DNA of 64,000 bases from UBA11164 sp034376725 (GTDB lineage: Bacteria > Pseudomonadota > Gammaproteobacteria > Xanthomonadales > Xanthomonadaceae). Position 1 is the stretch's first letter. The number at the start of each line of letters is the position of its first letter. The stretch is from assembly GCA_034376725.1 (NCBI GenBank), contig JAXMJH010000077.1, positions 1 to 64,000 on the forward strand, in the 5' to 3' direction. The notes below the pieces were generated by a model. It was not told the DNA's origin. It was given only the letters and a program-made list of their open reading frames with translations, and did no database searches. Shown one piece after another: positions 54,910 to 64,000 of this stretch. Made by a program: the position numbers and the translations under genes.

Positions 54910-55275
54910 TCAGGCGTCCAACTCGCCCCGATAGCGCGCGCCGGCCGTGCAGGTTTCGTGTACCACCACCTCGGACAGGCCGGGCAGCGCGGGCCGCAAC
55001 TGCTGCCACAGCCAGCGGGCGATCGACTCGGAGGTTGGATTCTCCAGGCCGGGCACATCATTGAGGTAATGGTGATCGAGCCGCTCGAACAGGGGCTGGA
55101 ACGCGGCCTTGATGTCGGCAAAGTCCATCACCCAGCCGGTGTGCGGGTCGGGCGTGCCGGAGACGTGGAGCTCGACGCGCAGGCTGTGACCGTGCAGCCG
55201 GGCGCACTTGTGACCGTCCGGCACATTGGGCAGGCGGTGGGCGATTTCCAGCGTGAAAACCTTGAAGATGTCCAT
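54910..55275 (-). CDS. queD: 6-carboxytetrahydropterin synthase
   Basis: 121 residues. Zinc ligands His13, His28 and His30 (FTLEIAHRL, LHGHS) and catalytic Cys24 (GHKCARLHGHS), plus DFADIK and the C-terminal VVVHETCTAGARY. Converts dihydroneopterin triphosphate to 6-carboxytetrahydropterin in queuosine synthesis. Length and motifs fit QueD rather than eukaryotic-type PTPS. Stands alone, divergent from recC. Confidence 0.92.
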   Translation of the reverse strand: MDIFKVFTLEIAHRLPNVPDGHKCARLHGHSLRVELHVSGTPDPHTGWVMDFADIKAAFQPLFERLDHHYLNDVPGLENPTSESIARWLWQQLRPALPGLSEVVVHETCTAGARYRGELDA

Positions 55276-55420
55276 GGTGTCGTTCGAGCAATCGGTGGCT
55301 CATTATGGACGACGCCCGCCGGACCGGCTGAGCTATTCTCACCGGCTGAGACGAACGGCTGCCAGGATGAATCCCGGTGCGCCGGCCGGCCGGCTTCAAC
55401 AGGGAAATCCTTTGCACGCT

Positions 55421-58400
55421 ATGCAGCGCGAACTCCAGGGCATCGTCGTCTACCGCGCCAGCCGGCTGGAGGCCCTGCTGGCCCCGCTGGATGCGCTGCT
55501 GCGCGCCTGGCCGCCCGAGCACTGCCTCGCGCCGCATACCGTGGTCGCCGCACACCCCGGCATGCGCCACTGGCTGCTGGGCGAGCTGGCCCGGTTCCGC
55601 GGGCCGCGCGAGGTGGTCGCCAACATCGACGTGGTGCTGCCCAGCCGGTGGCTGGACTCCCTGGCGCAGCAGGTGCTGGGTGCCGAAGCGGTGGCAGTGA
55701 CGCCGTATCGCCGGGCGCAGCTGCGCTGGCGCATCCATGCCCTGCTGGCCGAGCTGGACGACGCCCGGCTGGCCGACTATCTGCACGGCGCCGATGCGCC
55801 GCGTCGCCGATTTCAGCTGGCCGATCGCCTGGCGCACATCTACAGCCAGTATCTGGTCTATCGCCCGGACTGGCTGGATGCCTGGCGCCGCGATCCATCG
55901 GCGGCCCCGACCGAGCCGCTGCTGGGGCCGCTGTGGCACCGGCTGCGCGCCGAAATCGGCCTGGCCCATCGCGGCGAGCGGATGAGCGCCCTGCCATCCG
56001 CGCTCGATGCCGCAGCCGGCAGCCTCGAAGCAACGCCGTTGCACCTGTTCGGTCTCAGTCATCTGGCACCGACCGAACTCGCGGTGTTACGCGCCGTTTC
56101 GCGCTTCCGCCCGGTGGTGTTCTACCTGCCCGACCCATGCCGCGAGTTCTGGGGCGGTCTGGTCGATCCGCGCCGCGCGCTGCGTGAGCAGGCCGGGCTG
56201 GAGCCGTTCGGCGCCGATGCCGAATCGTGGTACTTCGATCAAGAGCGGCAGCACCCGCTGCTGGCCCGCTGGGGTCGGCTCGGTCAGCATTTCGTCATGG
56301 CCCTGCACGACGACGCGAACGGCATCGACGAGCGCCACTGGCAGGACTTGCCCGAGGCCGACACGGCCCCGAAGAACCGACTCGAACGAGTGCAGGAAGG
56401 CATCCGCCGGCTCGATCCGGCGCTGATGACCGTCGAGCTGAGCGCCGCGCACGTCATGCAGTCCGAATGCGCCGATGCCTCGCTGCGCGTCCATGGTTGC
56501 CATACCCGGCTGCGCGAGTTGGAAGTCCTGCGTGATCAGCTGCTGCGCGCGCTGGAGGACGAAACGACGCTCACCCCGGCCGACATCGTGGTGATGGCGC
56601 CCGACATCCGCGCCTATGTGCCGCTGCTGCCGGCGGTGTTCGGCCCACCCGGGACACTTGACGACCGGGGCGGGCTGTTGCCGTATCACCTCGCCGATGT
56701 GCCGCTGACCAGCAGCCATCCGGTATTCGGCGCCTTCGAGCGCCTGCTGGCGCTGCCGCAGTCGCGGCTGACCGCGCCCGAGCTGATCGATCTGATCGGC
56801 GAGCCGGCGATTGCCCGACGGTTCCGCTTCGACGCCGAGGATTCCGGGCTGATCGCCCACTGGCTGGCCGAAGGCCGGGTGGCCTGGGCGCTGGATGCCG
56901 CGCATCGCCAGCGGCGCGGCGTGCCGGCGATTGCCGAGCACACCCTGGCCTGGGGCATGGACCGGATGATCGGCGGCTACCTGTTCGGCGCACTCGGCGC
57001 GGAGGAGACCGCTACCGTCGCGCTGCCCGACGGCAGTGCGCTGGCCCCGATGGCCGGCATCGGCGGGGCGCAGGCGGAACTGCTGGGTCGGCTGGATCGT
57101 CTGCTGCGGGCGCTGGATGAATTTCTGGAGTTCACCGCCAGCCCGCACAGCGCGTCGGCCTGGGCCGGACGGCTGGCCGAAGTGGTCGATGGCTTGTTCG
57201 AAGTGGACCGCAGCGACAGCGCGTCGGTCGATGCGTTGGTGCAGCTCAAGCGCTTGATCGCCGAGCTGGCCGGCGAACCGGCGGCCAGCGGTCTCGATCC
57301 TCCGCTCGACTACAGCGTGGTGCGCGAGGTGCTTGCCGAGAAGCTCGCCGCCGTCCCCGAGCGGCAGCGCTTCCTGATGGGCGGCGTCACCGTGTGCGGC
57401 ATGGTCCCGCAGCGCTCGATCCCGTTCCGCGTGGTGGCGGTGCTGGGCCTGAACGACGGCGAGTTTCCGCGTTCGGCCGGCGATTCGGGGCTTGACGCCA
57501 TGACCCGCCTGCGCCGGACCGGCGATCGCGACGTGCGCACCGACGACCGCTACCTGTTTCTGGAAACCGTCATGTCGGCCCGCCAGCGTCTGCACCTGAG
57601 CTTCATCGGCAAGGGCGTGCGCGATGGCAAGCCGCGCAATCCCGCGCCGCCATTGGCCGAGCTGCTCGCCGCGCTGGACGCGGCCGCCGGTATTTCCAGC
57701 GACGCCGACCAGTCCGAACAGGCCCGGCCCTGGCGCGTCGACCATCCGCTGCAGCCGTTCGACCGCCGGTATTTTTCGGCCGATCCCGCTTCGCAGCTGT
57801 TTTCCTATTCGCAGGCCAACCTGACCCTGGCCCGCGCCGAAGGCGCTCCGCGTGGCGCCTTCATCGACCTCGGTCCAGCCGAAGACGCGAAGTGTTCCGT
57901 CGAAACCGAACACGCAGCGCAGGCTCCGACACAGGTTCCGCTGCGCGTCTTGCTGGATTACTTCCGCGACCCGTCGCGGCAGGTCCTGCGCGATCGGCTG
58001 GGTGTGAGACTGGACGCGCTCGATGACGACCGGCTGTCCGACAGCGAACCGCTGGAGGCGAGATTCGAGGCCATCGACCGGATCGGTCGGCGGCTGTTTC
58101 TCGAAGCGGCCCAGCGCGGCGACCTGACCTTGCCCGATGAGCCGCCCGGCTGGCTGCGCCTGACCGGTCTGCTGCCGCCCGGCCGGCCCGGCCTGCAAGC
58201 CTGGCTGAACGAATGCGAGAAAGTGGCCAAATTGATTTCCGCCGCCCAGGACCACCCACTGTTCGCGGGCGGCGTCTTGCCGCCAATCGGCGCGATGCGG
58301 CTGAACCTGCCGCTGGGCCGCTGGCAGCTGGTCGGCGAATCCAATCGCGTGCATCGCGCCGATCAGGCCGACTGGCTGTTCGATGTCTTCCCGAGAAAGT

Positions 58401-58933
58401 CGGCTCCCGACAAGGGCAAAGTCAAACTATATTCCGAACAGGAACTTGGCTTCCGTGAGCGGATTCCGGCATTCATCGAATGGGCCGCGCTGCGCCTGTC
58501 GCAGCCGCGCCAGCGACCGGTGCGGATCTGCCTGCTGACCGAGTCGCTGGCGACGCCCTGGCAGGATGCGATCAACGACTGGGACGCCCGGTGGATCGCC
58601 GCCGAACCCGACCGGGCCGAGGCCATGCGCAGTGGCCTGGCCGACCGTCTGGATCAGCTGATCGACTTCTGGCACGGCGCACAGTCCCGGCCGCGCTGGT
58701 ATTTCCCCAAGACCAGCTGGTGTGCGGTCACCGGCAATGCCGGCAAGGTAACGGCCACCTTCATCGGCAGCGGTCGCATCCCCGGCGAGCGCGACTACGC
58801 GCCCGGCTATGCGGCCCTGCTGGCCGGGGATATCGACTTCGCGCCGGGCAGCTGCGCCCGTGAGCAACTGGACGCCGATGCCGGGCTGCTTCAGCAGCTG
58901 ATTCAGCTGGATGCCGACGAGGCCGGCCAGTGA
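55421..58933 (+). CDS. recC: Exodeoxyribonuclease V subunit gamma
   Basis: 1170 residues. Begins ELQGIVVYRASRLEALLAPLDALL and continues NIDVVLPSRWLDSLAQQVLG, LFGLSHLAPTELAVLRAVSRF and VCGMVPQRSIPFRVVAVLGLNDGEFPR, all RecC landmarks. RecC holds the complex together and scans for Chi with inactivated helicase domains. Start chosen at 55421 by alignment of the N-terminal strand; ATG 55367 in frame is possible, and neither has an ideal ribosome site. Overlaps recB by four bases (GTGA). Confidence 0.93.
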   Translation: MQRELQGIVVYRASRLEALLAPLDALLRAWPPEHCLAPHTVVAAHPGMRHWLLGELARFRGPREVVANIDVVLPSRWLDSLAQQVLGAEAVAVTPYRRAQLRWRIHALLAELDDARLADYLHGADAPRRRFQLADRLAHIYSQYLVYRPDWLDAWRRDPSAAPTEPLLGPLWHRLRAEIGLAHRGERMSALPSALDAAAGSLEATPLHLFGLSHLAPTELAVLRAVSRFRPVVFYLPDPCREFWGGLVDPRRALREQAGLEPFGADAESWYFDQERQHPLLARWGRLGQHFVMALHDDANGIDERHWQDLPEADTAPKNRLERVQEGIRRLDPALMTVELSAAHVMQSECADASLRVHGCHTRLRELEVLRDQLLRALEDETTLTPADIVVMAPDIRAYVPLLPAVFGPPGTLDDRGGLLPYHLADVPLTSSHPVFGAFERLLALPQSRLTAPELIDLIGEPAIARRFRFDAEDSGLIAHWLAEGRVAWALDAAHRQRRGVPAIAEHTLAWGMDRMIGGYLFGALGAEETATVALPDGSALAPMAGIGGAQAELLGRLDRLLRALDEFLEFTASPHSASAWAGRLAEVVDGLFEVDRSDSASVDALVQLKRLIAELAGEPAASGLDPPLDYSVVREVLAEKLAAVPERQRFLMGGVTVCGMVPQRSIPFRVVAVLGLNDGEFPRSAGDSGLDAMTRLRRTGDRDVRTDDRYLFLETVMSARQRLHLSFIGKGVRDGKPRNPAPPLAELLAALDAAAGISSDADQSEQARPWRVDHPLQPFDRRYFSADPASQLFSYSQANLTLARAEGAPRGAFIDLGPAEDAKCSVETEHAAQAPTQVPLRVLLDYFRDPSRQVLRDRLGVRLDALDDDRLSDSEPLEARFEAIDRIGRRLFLEAAQRGDLTLPDEPPGWLRLTGLLPPGRPGLQAWLNECEKVAKLISAAQDHPLFAGGVLPPIGAMRLNLPLGRWQLVGESNRVHRADQADWLFDVFPRKSAPDKGKVKLYSEQELGFRERIPAFIEWAALRLSQPRQRPVRICLLTESLATPWQDAINDWDARWIAAEPDRAEAMRSGLADRLDQLIDFWHGAQSRPRWYFPKTSWCAVTGNAGKVTATFIGSGRIPGERDYAPGYAALLAGDIDFAPGSCAREQLDADAGLLQQLIQLDADEAGQ

Positions 58934-61900
58934 ACGCGCAGGGCGTCATCGAGCGGGTTTCGGACTGGGCCGAGCTGAGCCTTGAGCCCGGTGGTCGCTG
59001 CCTGATCGAGGCAAGCGCCGGCACCGGCAAGACCTGGACGATCTCGGTGCTCTACCTGCGCCTGCTGTTGGAGCAAGGGCTCGACCCGACCCGCATCGTG
59101 GTCACCACGTTCACCGAGGCCGCCGCCAGCGAGTTGCGCGAGCGACTGCGCGGCCGCGTGTCGTGGGCGCTGAATCTGGCCGAGCGTGCCATTTCGCCGC
59201 CGGCCGCAAGCGCAGACGCAATCGACGGCGACACCGCGAGCGCAGCCGACCCGGCCGCCGCCTGGCTGCACGGGCGCTGGCAGCGAGGCGCAGCGACGCC
59301 GCATGAAGACCGACGCCGATTGCGGCTGGCGCTGGCCGATCTCGACCTGGCCCCGATCGGCACCCTGCACGGCCTGTGCCGGCGCATTCTGCGCGACTAT
59401 CCGTTCGAGTGCGGCACCGCGTTCGGCGTCGGCGAACTGGTCGCCAGCGACGCGCTGGACGATGAACTGATCGACGACATCTGGCGCGAGCTGGCGCAGT
59501 CCGACGGCGCGCTGACGGCCGGCGAGCAGGTCTGGTTCGACGAGGGGCGAGCGGACCTTGGCAAAACGCTCAAACAGGTTTCGGGTGCCGGAATCGGAGT
59601 GCGTGAGATCGATCCCGCCGCGCTGACCAAGCTGATGGCGCCCGAACAGGCGCGGATGCTGCGCGAGTGGCTTGCCGGGCTGCGTTTCGCGCCGCGCAAA
59701 AGCGCCTTGAAGAAGGCCATCGCCGAGCTCGCCGAGTTCATCGAAGCGGGTGATCCGATGGCCGCACTGCGCCAGACTGCCCTGGAAAACCTGACCGAAC
59801 CACCCGACGCCCAGATGGCCGATGCCGCACAGACTGCGGATCTGCTGGCAAGCGACGCCTACGCCTTCTGTCGGCTGGCTGCTGCAATTCTGGTCAATCG
59901 GGACGCCCCGGAAAAATCCGCCGCCCTCAAGGCCCTGCGCCAGCGCTTGATCGAAGCCCGCAGCCAGCGCCTGATCGAGCGCGGCCAGATCAGCTTCGAT
60001 GCGCTGATCGAGCGCGTCCACGACGCCCTGCACGGCGAGCACGGCGCGCGTCTCGCCGAGCGGCTGCACGCCGCCTGGCCGGTCACCCTGGTCGATGAGT
60101 TTCAGGACACCGATCCGCTGCAATACGGCATTCTCGACGCCATGCACAGCGACCCCTCGGGCGCACCACGCGGCCGGCTGGTGATGATCGCCGACCCCAA
60201 ACAGGCCATCTACCGGTTTCGCGGCGGCGACATCCAGGCCTATCTGCGCGCCATGGCCAGCGCCGAGGCGCGCTTGCACCTCAGCGTCAATTACCGGTCG
60301 ACCAGCGCGCTGGTCGAGGCGTTGAACGCCTTCTACCAGCGTGCCGGCGGCGCGCTCAGCCAGTTCGATTCGGCGATCGCCTACGAGCCGGTGAGCGCCG
60401 GCCCGCAGGCCGATGCCCGGCCCTACACGGTGGCCGGCGTGCCCTGCCGGCGGCCGCTGGTGCTGCACTACTACCGCGACCCGCCGCCCAGCCAGCCCGA
60501 GCGCCGCCACGCCGCGCTGGAGGCCTGCGCCAGCCGCATCGTCGAGCTGCTCAACGATCCGTCGCAGCGCATCGCCGGCGAGCCGGTCCGGCCAGGCGAT
60601 CTGGCCGTGCTGCTGCCCACCCACAACGACATCGCGGCCCTGCGAAAGGGTCTGGCCGCGCGCGGCGTGCCCTGCGTGAGTGCGGGACGCACCAGCGTCT
60701 TCGCTACCGACACCGCTCGCCAGCTGCACGTGCTCCTGCACGGCATTCACCACGCCGACGACGAGGGCGTGGTGCGGGCCGCGCTGGCCACCCGGCTGTA
60801 CGGTCTTGATTTCTCCGCCCTGCGTGCGCTGGATGAACACCCCGATGACTGGCAGACGCACATCGGTCGCCTGCACGAATGGCGTCGCCGCTGGCGGTCC
60901 GACGGCGTGCTGGCCGCCGTACTGGCCATCGCCGGCCACGCCGCCGGAAACGCCCTGACCGGGCCGGACCCGTCGGCTGGCGAACGGGTGCTGACTGATC
61001 TTCGTCATATCGGCGAGTTGTTGCAGGCCCAGTCGGCGCAACTGGCGGGTCCAGAGGAACTGCTGACCTGGCTCGACCGCCAGCGCGCCGGCGACGACGA
61101 CGAAGGCAGCGACGCGGCGGAGGAGAAACAGTTGCGCATCGAGTCCGATGCCAGCCGTGTCGTACTGATGACCGTGCATGCCAGCAAGGGGCTGGAGTTC
61201 CCCGTCGTGTTCCTGCCGCTGATGTGGGCGCAGACCGCGCGGGCGCAAGCCTTTCCGATTGTCCACGAGGGCGAACGCCGGGTGCTCGACCTGGGCAGTC
61301 CGCAGTTTGCCCAGGCCCGAAAGCAAGCAGCGGAAGACGACCAGGACGAGCGCTTTCGCGTGCTCTATGTCGCCCTCACCCGCGCCCGGCATGCCTGTCA
61401 TGTGTTCTGCCTGCCGCCCGATCGGCGCAAGGATGGCAACACCGAAAAGCCCGCCACCGACCCGGATCGCGCGGCGTTGGATGCCATGCTGGCACGGCTC
61501 TTTGCCGCTCAAGGCCATGAAACCCTCGCCGGCTTTCCCGGCATCGATTGGCGCGAAGGCCCGTGGGACGGCGCGCCGATCCGCTATCGCGCCCCGACCG
61601 ACGATATCGCCCCGGCGCTGTCCGCACGCGAGCCGCCAGCGGCCGCAGCGCCGGAATTCCGCTTCAGTTTTTCCGCGCTCACCCGCCAGTCCAGCGCCGC
61701 CGGCAGCGAGGAAAGTGCTGCCGCCGACGAGATCGGCCGCGACCCAGGCCCCGAGGCATCGGCTGGCGATGCGCCGCCGCATCCCGAGCTTCAGTCGCTG
61801 GAGGCCGTCAGGGGCACCCGCTTCGGCAACGCCCTGCACGGCATTTTCGAACACCGCCGGATCGGCGTCGCCGTCGCCGAGCAGCTCGATCTGGTCCGTC

Positions 61901-62529
61901 AGTCGCTGATCGACTTCGATGTCCGTGAACCGCGTCTGCCGATCGATGTTCTGGCTGCGCGTCTGGCCCGGCGCATCGATGCCGCGCTGGCCGCAGAACT
62001 GCTGCCCGGCCTGCGTCTGGGCCACTTGCCCGCACAGGCGCTGCGCGCCGAGATGGACTTTCATTTTCCGCTGGCCGATGTATCGCTGACCGCCCTGCGC
62101 GCCGCGTGCGAGGCGCACGGCGAGCCGGATCTGATTCCCGCCGGCAGCGAGCGCCGGCTGCGTGGCCTGATGACCGGCAAGATCGATCTCACCCTGCAAT
62201 ACGACGGCCGGTTTCACGTGCTCGACTACAAGGGCAACTGGCTCGGCGCCACCCTGGCCGACTACTGCGGGCCGGCGCTGGAGCAGGCGATGGACGCCCA
62301 TCACTATCGTTTTCAGGCGCTGCTGTACGCGGTCGCCGTCGACCGCTATCTGCGCCAGCGGCTGCCCGACTACCAGCGCTCCCGGCATCTGGGCGAGTGC
62401 CTGTACGTGTTCGTCCGCGCCGTCGGGCTGGCGCCCGGCTGCGGCGTCTGGGCGCAGCGTTTCGACGACGCCCTGATCGATGCCGTTGACGCGGCGCTGG
62501 CCGGCCGCGCAACGGGAGAGCCGGCATGA
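58930..62529 (+). CDS. recB: Exodeoxyribonuclease V subunit beta
   Basis: 1199 residues, GTG start. UvrD-like helicase with Walker A ASAGTGKT at 28-35, TTFTEAAASELRERL, VDEFQDTDPLQ, MIADPKQAIYRFRGGD and MTVHASKGLEFPVVFLPLM; C-terminal nuclease domain with Asp about 1085 (GKIDLTLQYDG) and DYK about 1099-1101 (HVLDYKGNWLG). 3'-5' motor and the only nuclease of RecBCD. Overlaps recC and recD. Confidence 0.96.
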   Translation: MNAQGVIERVSDWAELSLEPGGRCLIEASAGTGKTWTISVLYLRLLLEQGLDPTRIVVTTFTEAAASELRERLRGRVSWALNLAERAISPPAASADAIDGDTASAADPAAAWLHGRWQRGAATPHEDRRRLRLALADLDLAPIGTLHGLCRRILRDYPFECGTAFGVGELVASDALDDELIDDIWRELAQSDGALTAGEQVWFDEGRADLGKTLKQVSGAGIGVREIDPAALTKLMAPEQARMLREWLAGLRFAPRKSALKKAIAELAEFIEAGDPMAALRQTALENLTEPPDAQMADAAQTADLLASDAYAFCRLAAAILVNRDAPEKSAALKALRQRLIEARSQRLIERGQISFDALIERVHDALHGEHGARLAERLHAAWPVTLVDEFQDTDPLQYGILDAMHSDPSGAPRGRLVMIADPKQAIYRFRGGDIQAYLRAMASAEARLHLSVNYRSTSALVEALNAFYQRAGGALSQFDSAIAYEPVSAGPQADARPYTVAGVPCRRPLVLHYYRDPPPSQPERRHAALEACASRIVELLNDPSQRIAGEPVRPGDLAVLLPTHNDIAALRKGLAARGVPCVSAGRTSVFATDTARQLHVLLHGIHHADDEGVVRAALATRLYGLDFSALRALDEHPDDWQTHIGRLHEWRRRWRSDGVLAAVLAIAGHAAGNALTGPDPSAGERVLTDLRHIGELLQAQSAQLAGPEELLTWLDRQRAGDDDEGSDAAEEKQLRIESDASRVVLMTVHASKGLEFPVVFLPLMWAQTARAQAFPIVHEGERRVLDLGSPQFAQARKQAAEDDQDERFRVLYVALTRARHACHVFCLPPDRRKDGNTEKPATDPDRAALDAMLARLFAAQGHETLAGFPGIDWREGPWDGAPIRYRAPTDDIAPALSAREPPAAAAPEFRFSFSALTRQSSAAGSEESAAADEIGRDPGPEASAGDAPPHPELQSLEAVRGTRFGNALHGIFEHRRIGVAVAEQLDLVRQSLIDFDVREPRLPIDVLAARLARRIDAALAAELLPGLRLGHLPAQALRAEMDFHFPLADVSLTALRAACEAHGEPDLIPAGSERRLRGLMTGKIDLTLQYDGRFHVLDYKGNWLGATLADYCGPALEQAMDAHHYRFQALLYAVAVDRYLRQRLPDYQRSRHLGECLYVFVRAVGLAPGCGVWAQRFDDALIDAVDAALAGRATGEPA

Positions 62530-64000
62530 GCGGCTACCGGTTCCGCCCGATGTCCAGCCTGCATCCGCCGCCGGAGTGGCGCGATATCGACGTGGCGCTG
62601 GCCCGCTGGGTGCTCGCCCACGGCGGTTCGCCCGGCCTGGCGCACGCCGCCGCCTGGGCCAGCCTGGCCGACGGGCGCGGCGATACCGCGCTGGCGCTGG
62701 ATGGCGCCGGGCGCCACGGCATGCCGGCGCTCAGCGATGCCGATCTCGCCGCGCTGGCGGGTCAGCCGATGGTGTCCGACGGCGGCAGCGGCCAGCCCAC
62801 GCCGTTCGTCCTGCAGGCCGGACGCTTCTACCTGTGGCGCAATTTCAGCCAGGAGGTCGAAGTGGCCCGACTGCTTGGCGCGCGTCGTGAAGCCGCCGCG
62901 CCCGCGCCGCTCGACGAGGCCGCCCTCGACAGCTTGTTTCATCACGACCGCAGCGCGGCCGTCGCCGCCCAGCGCGCGGCGGTGCAGCGGGCGCCGGGCC
63001 ATCGTCTGTTCGTGCTGACCGGCGGCCCCGGCACCGGCAAGACCACCACCGTGCTGCGCATGCTGCTGGCCATGCTGCATCAGGCCGGCCCGGCGCAGCC
63101 CACGGTGCGGATCGCCGCGCCGACCGGAAAAGCCGCACAGCGTCTGGCGCAGTCGCTGCGCGAGGGCAAGCAGGCCATCGCCCGACACGACCAACACCCG
63201 CTGCCCGAAAGCTGGCATCGGCTGCTGGAACGCATTCCCGACGACGAGCCGCTCACCCTGCACCGGCTGCTGGGCGCCGGTGGCCGCAGCCAGCGTTTTC
63301 GCCACCATGCCGACGATCCGCTGGCCGCCGATATCGTGGTCGTCGATGAGGCCTCGATGATCGACCTCGCCCTGCTGCGCGGCCTGCTGGCCGCACTGCG
63401 CCCGGAAGCCAGTCTGATCCTGGTCGGTGATCCGGACCAGCTCAGTTCGGTCGGCGCCGGCTCGGTGCTGATCGATCTGGTCGCCGCGCTCGATGGCGCC
63501 AGCGACCTGGCCCGTCTGCACCACAGTTTCCGCGCCGACGATGCCCTGCTGCCGGTTCTCGATGCCGTGCGCCTCGGCGACGCCCAGGCATTCGCCCAGG
63601 CTTCGCGGGCCGCCGGCGACCAGTTCAGCCGTCTGGAATCCCGCGAGCCGCGACAGCTTTCCGCCCACCTGCGGCACTGGGCCGATGCGCTGCACCAACT
63701 CTGGCAGCATCACCAACTGACCCGCCCGCTGGACGCCGGGCCGGCCGGTGCTGCCCGGCGACTTCAGGCGGTGCGCCAGCGGCAGCTGCTGTGCGCCCGG
63801 CGCGAAGGCGAGTTCGGCGCGCTGGCCTGCAATGCCCGTCTGGAAGCCCGGCTGCGGCAGCTCAGCGGCCAGCCCGACGATGCGGTCTGGTATCCCGGCC
63901 GGTTGGTCATGGTGACCCGCAATGATTACAGCGCCGGGCTGTTCAATGGCGACATCGGCCTTTGTCTGAGCGACCCGGACGGTCGGCTCTGGGTCTGGTT
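62526..64000 (+). CDS. recD: Exodeoxyribonuclease V subunit alpha, 3' end outside window
   Basis: 491 codons visible, no stop before the window edge. N-terminal helical domain, Walker A GGPGTGKT at about 166-173, RIAAPTGKAAQRL, VVDEASMIDLALL, LILVGDPDQLSSVGAGSVL and HHSFR are SF1B helicase motifs of RecD. 5'-3' motor of RecBCD. Start ATG overlaps the recB stop, so recC, recB and recD form one translationally coupled operon. Confidence 0.95.
   Translation, partial: MSGYRFRPMSSLHPPPEWRDIDVALARWVLAHGGSPGLAHAAAWASLADGRGDTALALDGAGRHGMPALSDADLAALAGQPMVSDGGSGQPTPFVLQAGRFYLWRNFSQEVEVARLLGARREAAAPAPLDEAALDSLFHHDRSAAVAAQRAAVQRAPGHRLFVLTGGPGTGKTTTVLRMLLAMLHQAGPAQPTVRIAAPTGKAAQRLAQSLREGKQAIARHDQHPLPESWHRLLERIPDDEPLTLHRLLGAGGRSQRFRHHADDPLAADIVVVDEASMIDLALLRGLLAALRPEASLILVGDPDQLSSVGAGSVLIDLVAALDGASDLARLHHSFRADDALLPVLDAVRLGDAQAFAQASRAAGDQFSRLESREPRQLSAHLRHWADALHQLWQHHQLTRPLDAGPAGAARRLQAVRQRQLLCARREGEFGALACNARLEARLRQLSGQPDDAVWYPGRLVMVTRNDYSAGLFNGDIGLCLSDPDGRLWVW

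Overview
The window is GC-rich chromosomal DNA from a gammaproteobacterium. The most likely group is the Lysobacterales (Xanthomonadales). Support for this is the atpIBEFHAGDC-glmU-glmS neighbourhood, an E3 subunit carrying its own lipoyl domain, recC-recB-recD, a phasin, and intergenic palindromes of the GGGAATCGGGAATCG type and of the GTTACGTTCTCTTG type, both of which I associate with that order. The species cannot be named from this sequence.

Layout. 1-3.8 kb: the end of a CHAD-domain gene, two tandem exported amidohydrolases (the second lacks the metal ligands), and a PyrR-like phosphoribosyltransferase. 3.8-9.8 kb: two related small exported proteins of unknown function, then a compact chaperone-usher (Csu-type) pilus locus of spore-coat-U subunit, chaperone, usher and a second spore-coat-U subunit. 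10-13.7 kb: pyruvate dehydrogenase E2 (aceF) and E3 (lpdA), with a small membrane-protein ORF on the opposite strand between them. 13.8-21.9 kb: a DUF2061 membrane protein and the full F1Fo ATP synthase operon, whose later gene junctions carry long palindromic repeats. 22-26.5 kb: GtrA-like and GT-C-like membrane proteins opposed to glmU. 26.5-31.1 kb (minus strand): an Anbu proteasome / transglutaminase / alpha-E / ATP-grasp operon and a HicAB toxin-antitoxin pair, lying between glmU and glmS. 31.3-33.2 kb: glmS.

33.1-47.5 kb is the accessory region. It consists of two head-to-tail units. Each starts with the same ~306-bp repeat (which begins in the glmS 3' end) and ends with the same ~311-bp repeat (which includes the 5' part of an unidentified gene), but they carry different cargo. 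Unit 1 (4.0 kb) holds a serine hydrolase, a small membrane protein, an ECF sigma factor with a putative anti-sigma partner, and a broken vapC. Unit 2 (10.3 kb) holds a type I restriction-modification locus in the order hsdR, disrupted dinD, hsdS, rhuM, PrrC-like ATPase/anticodon nuclease candidate, hsdM. The dinD gene is interrupted by a DUF559 endonuclease gene bracketed by 69-bp near-identical direct repeats made of palindromes, and a second copy of the hsdR 3' tail lies just before hsdS.

47.3-64 kb returns to housekeeping-type genes: an intact copy of the unidentified gene, a LOG-family nucleotide phosphoribohydrolase, a TfoX C-terminal-domain protein with a free-methionine sulfoxide reductase, an RND efflux pair, a phasin, QueD, and recC-recB-recD, with recD running off the window end.

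All names come from reading motifs and family resemblance by eye; no database search was run.
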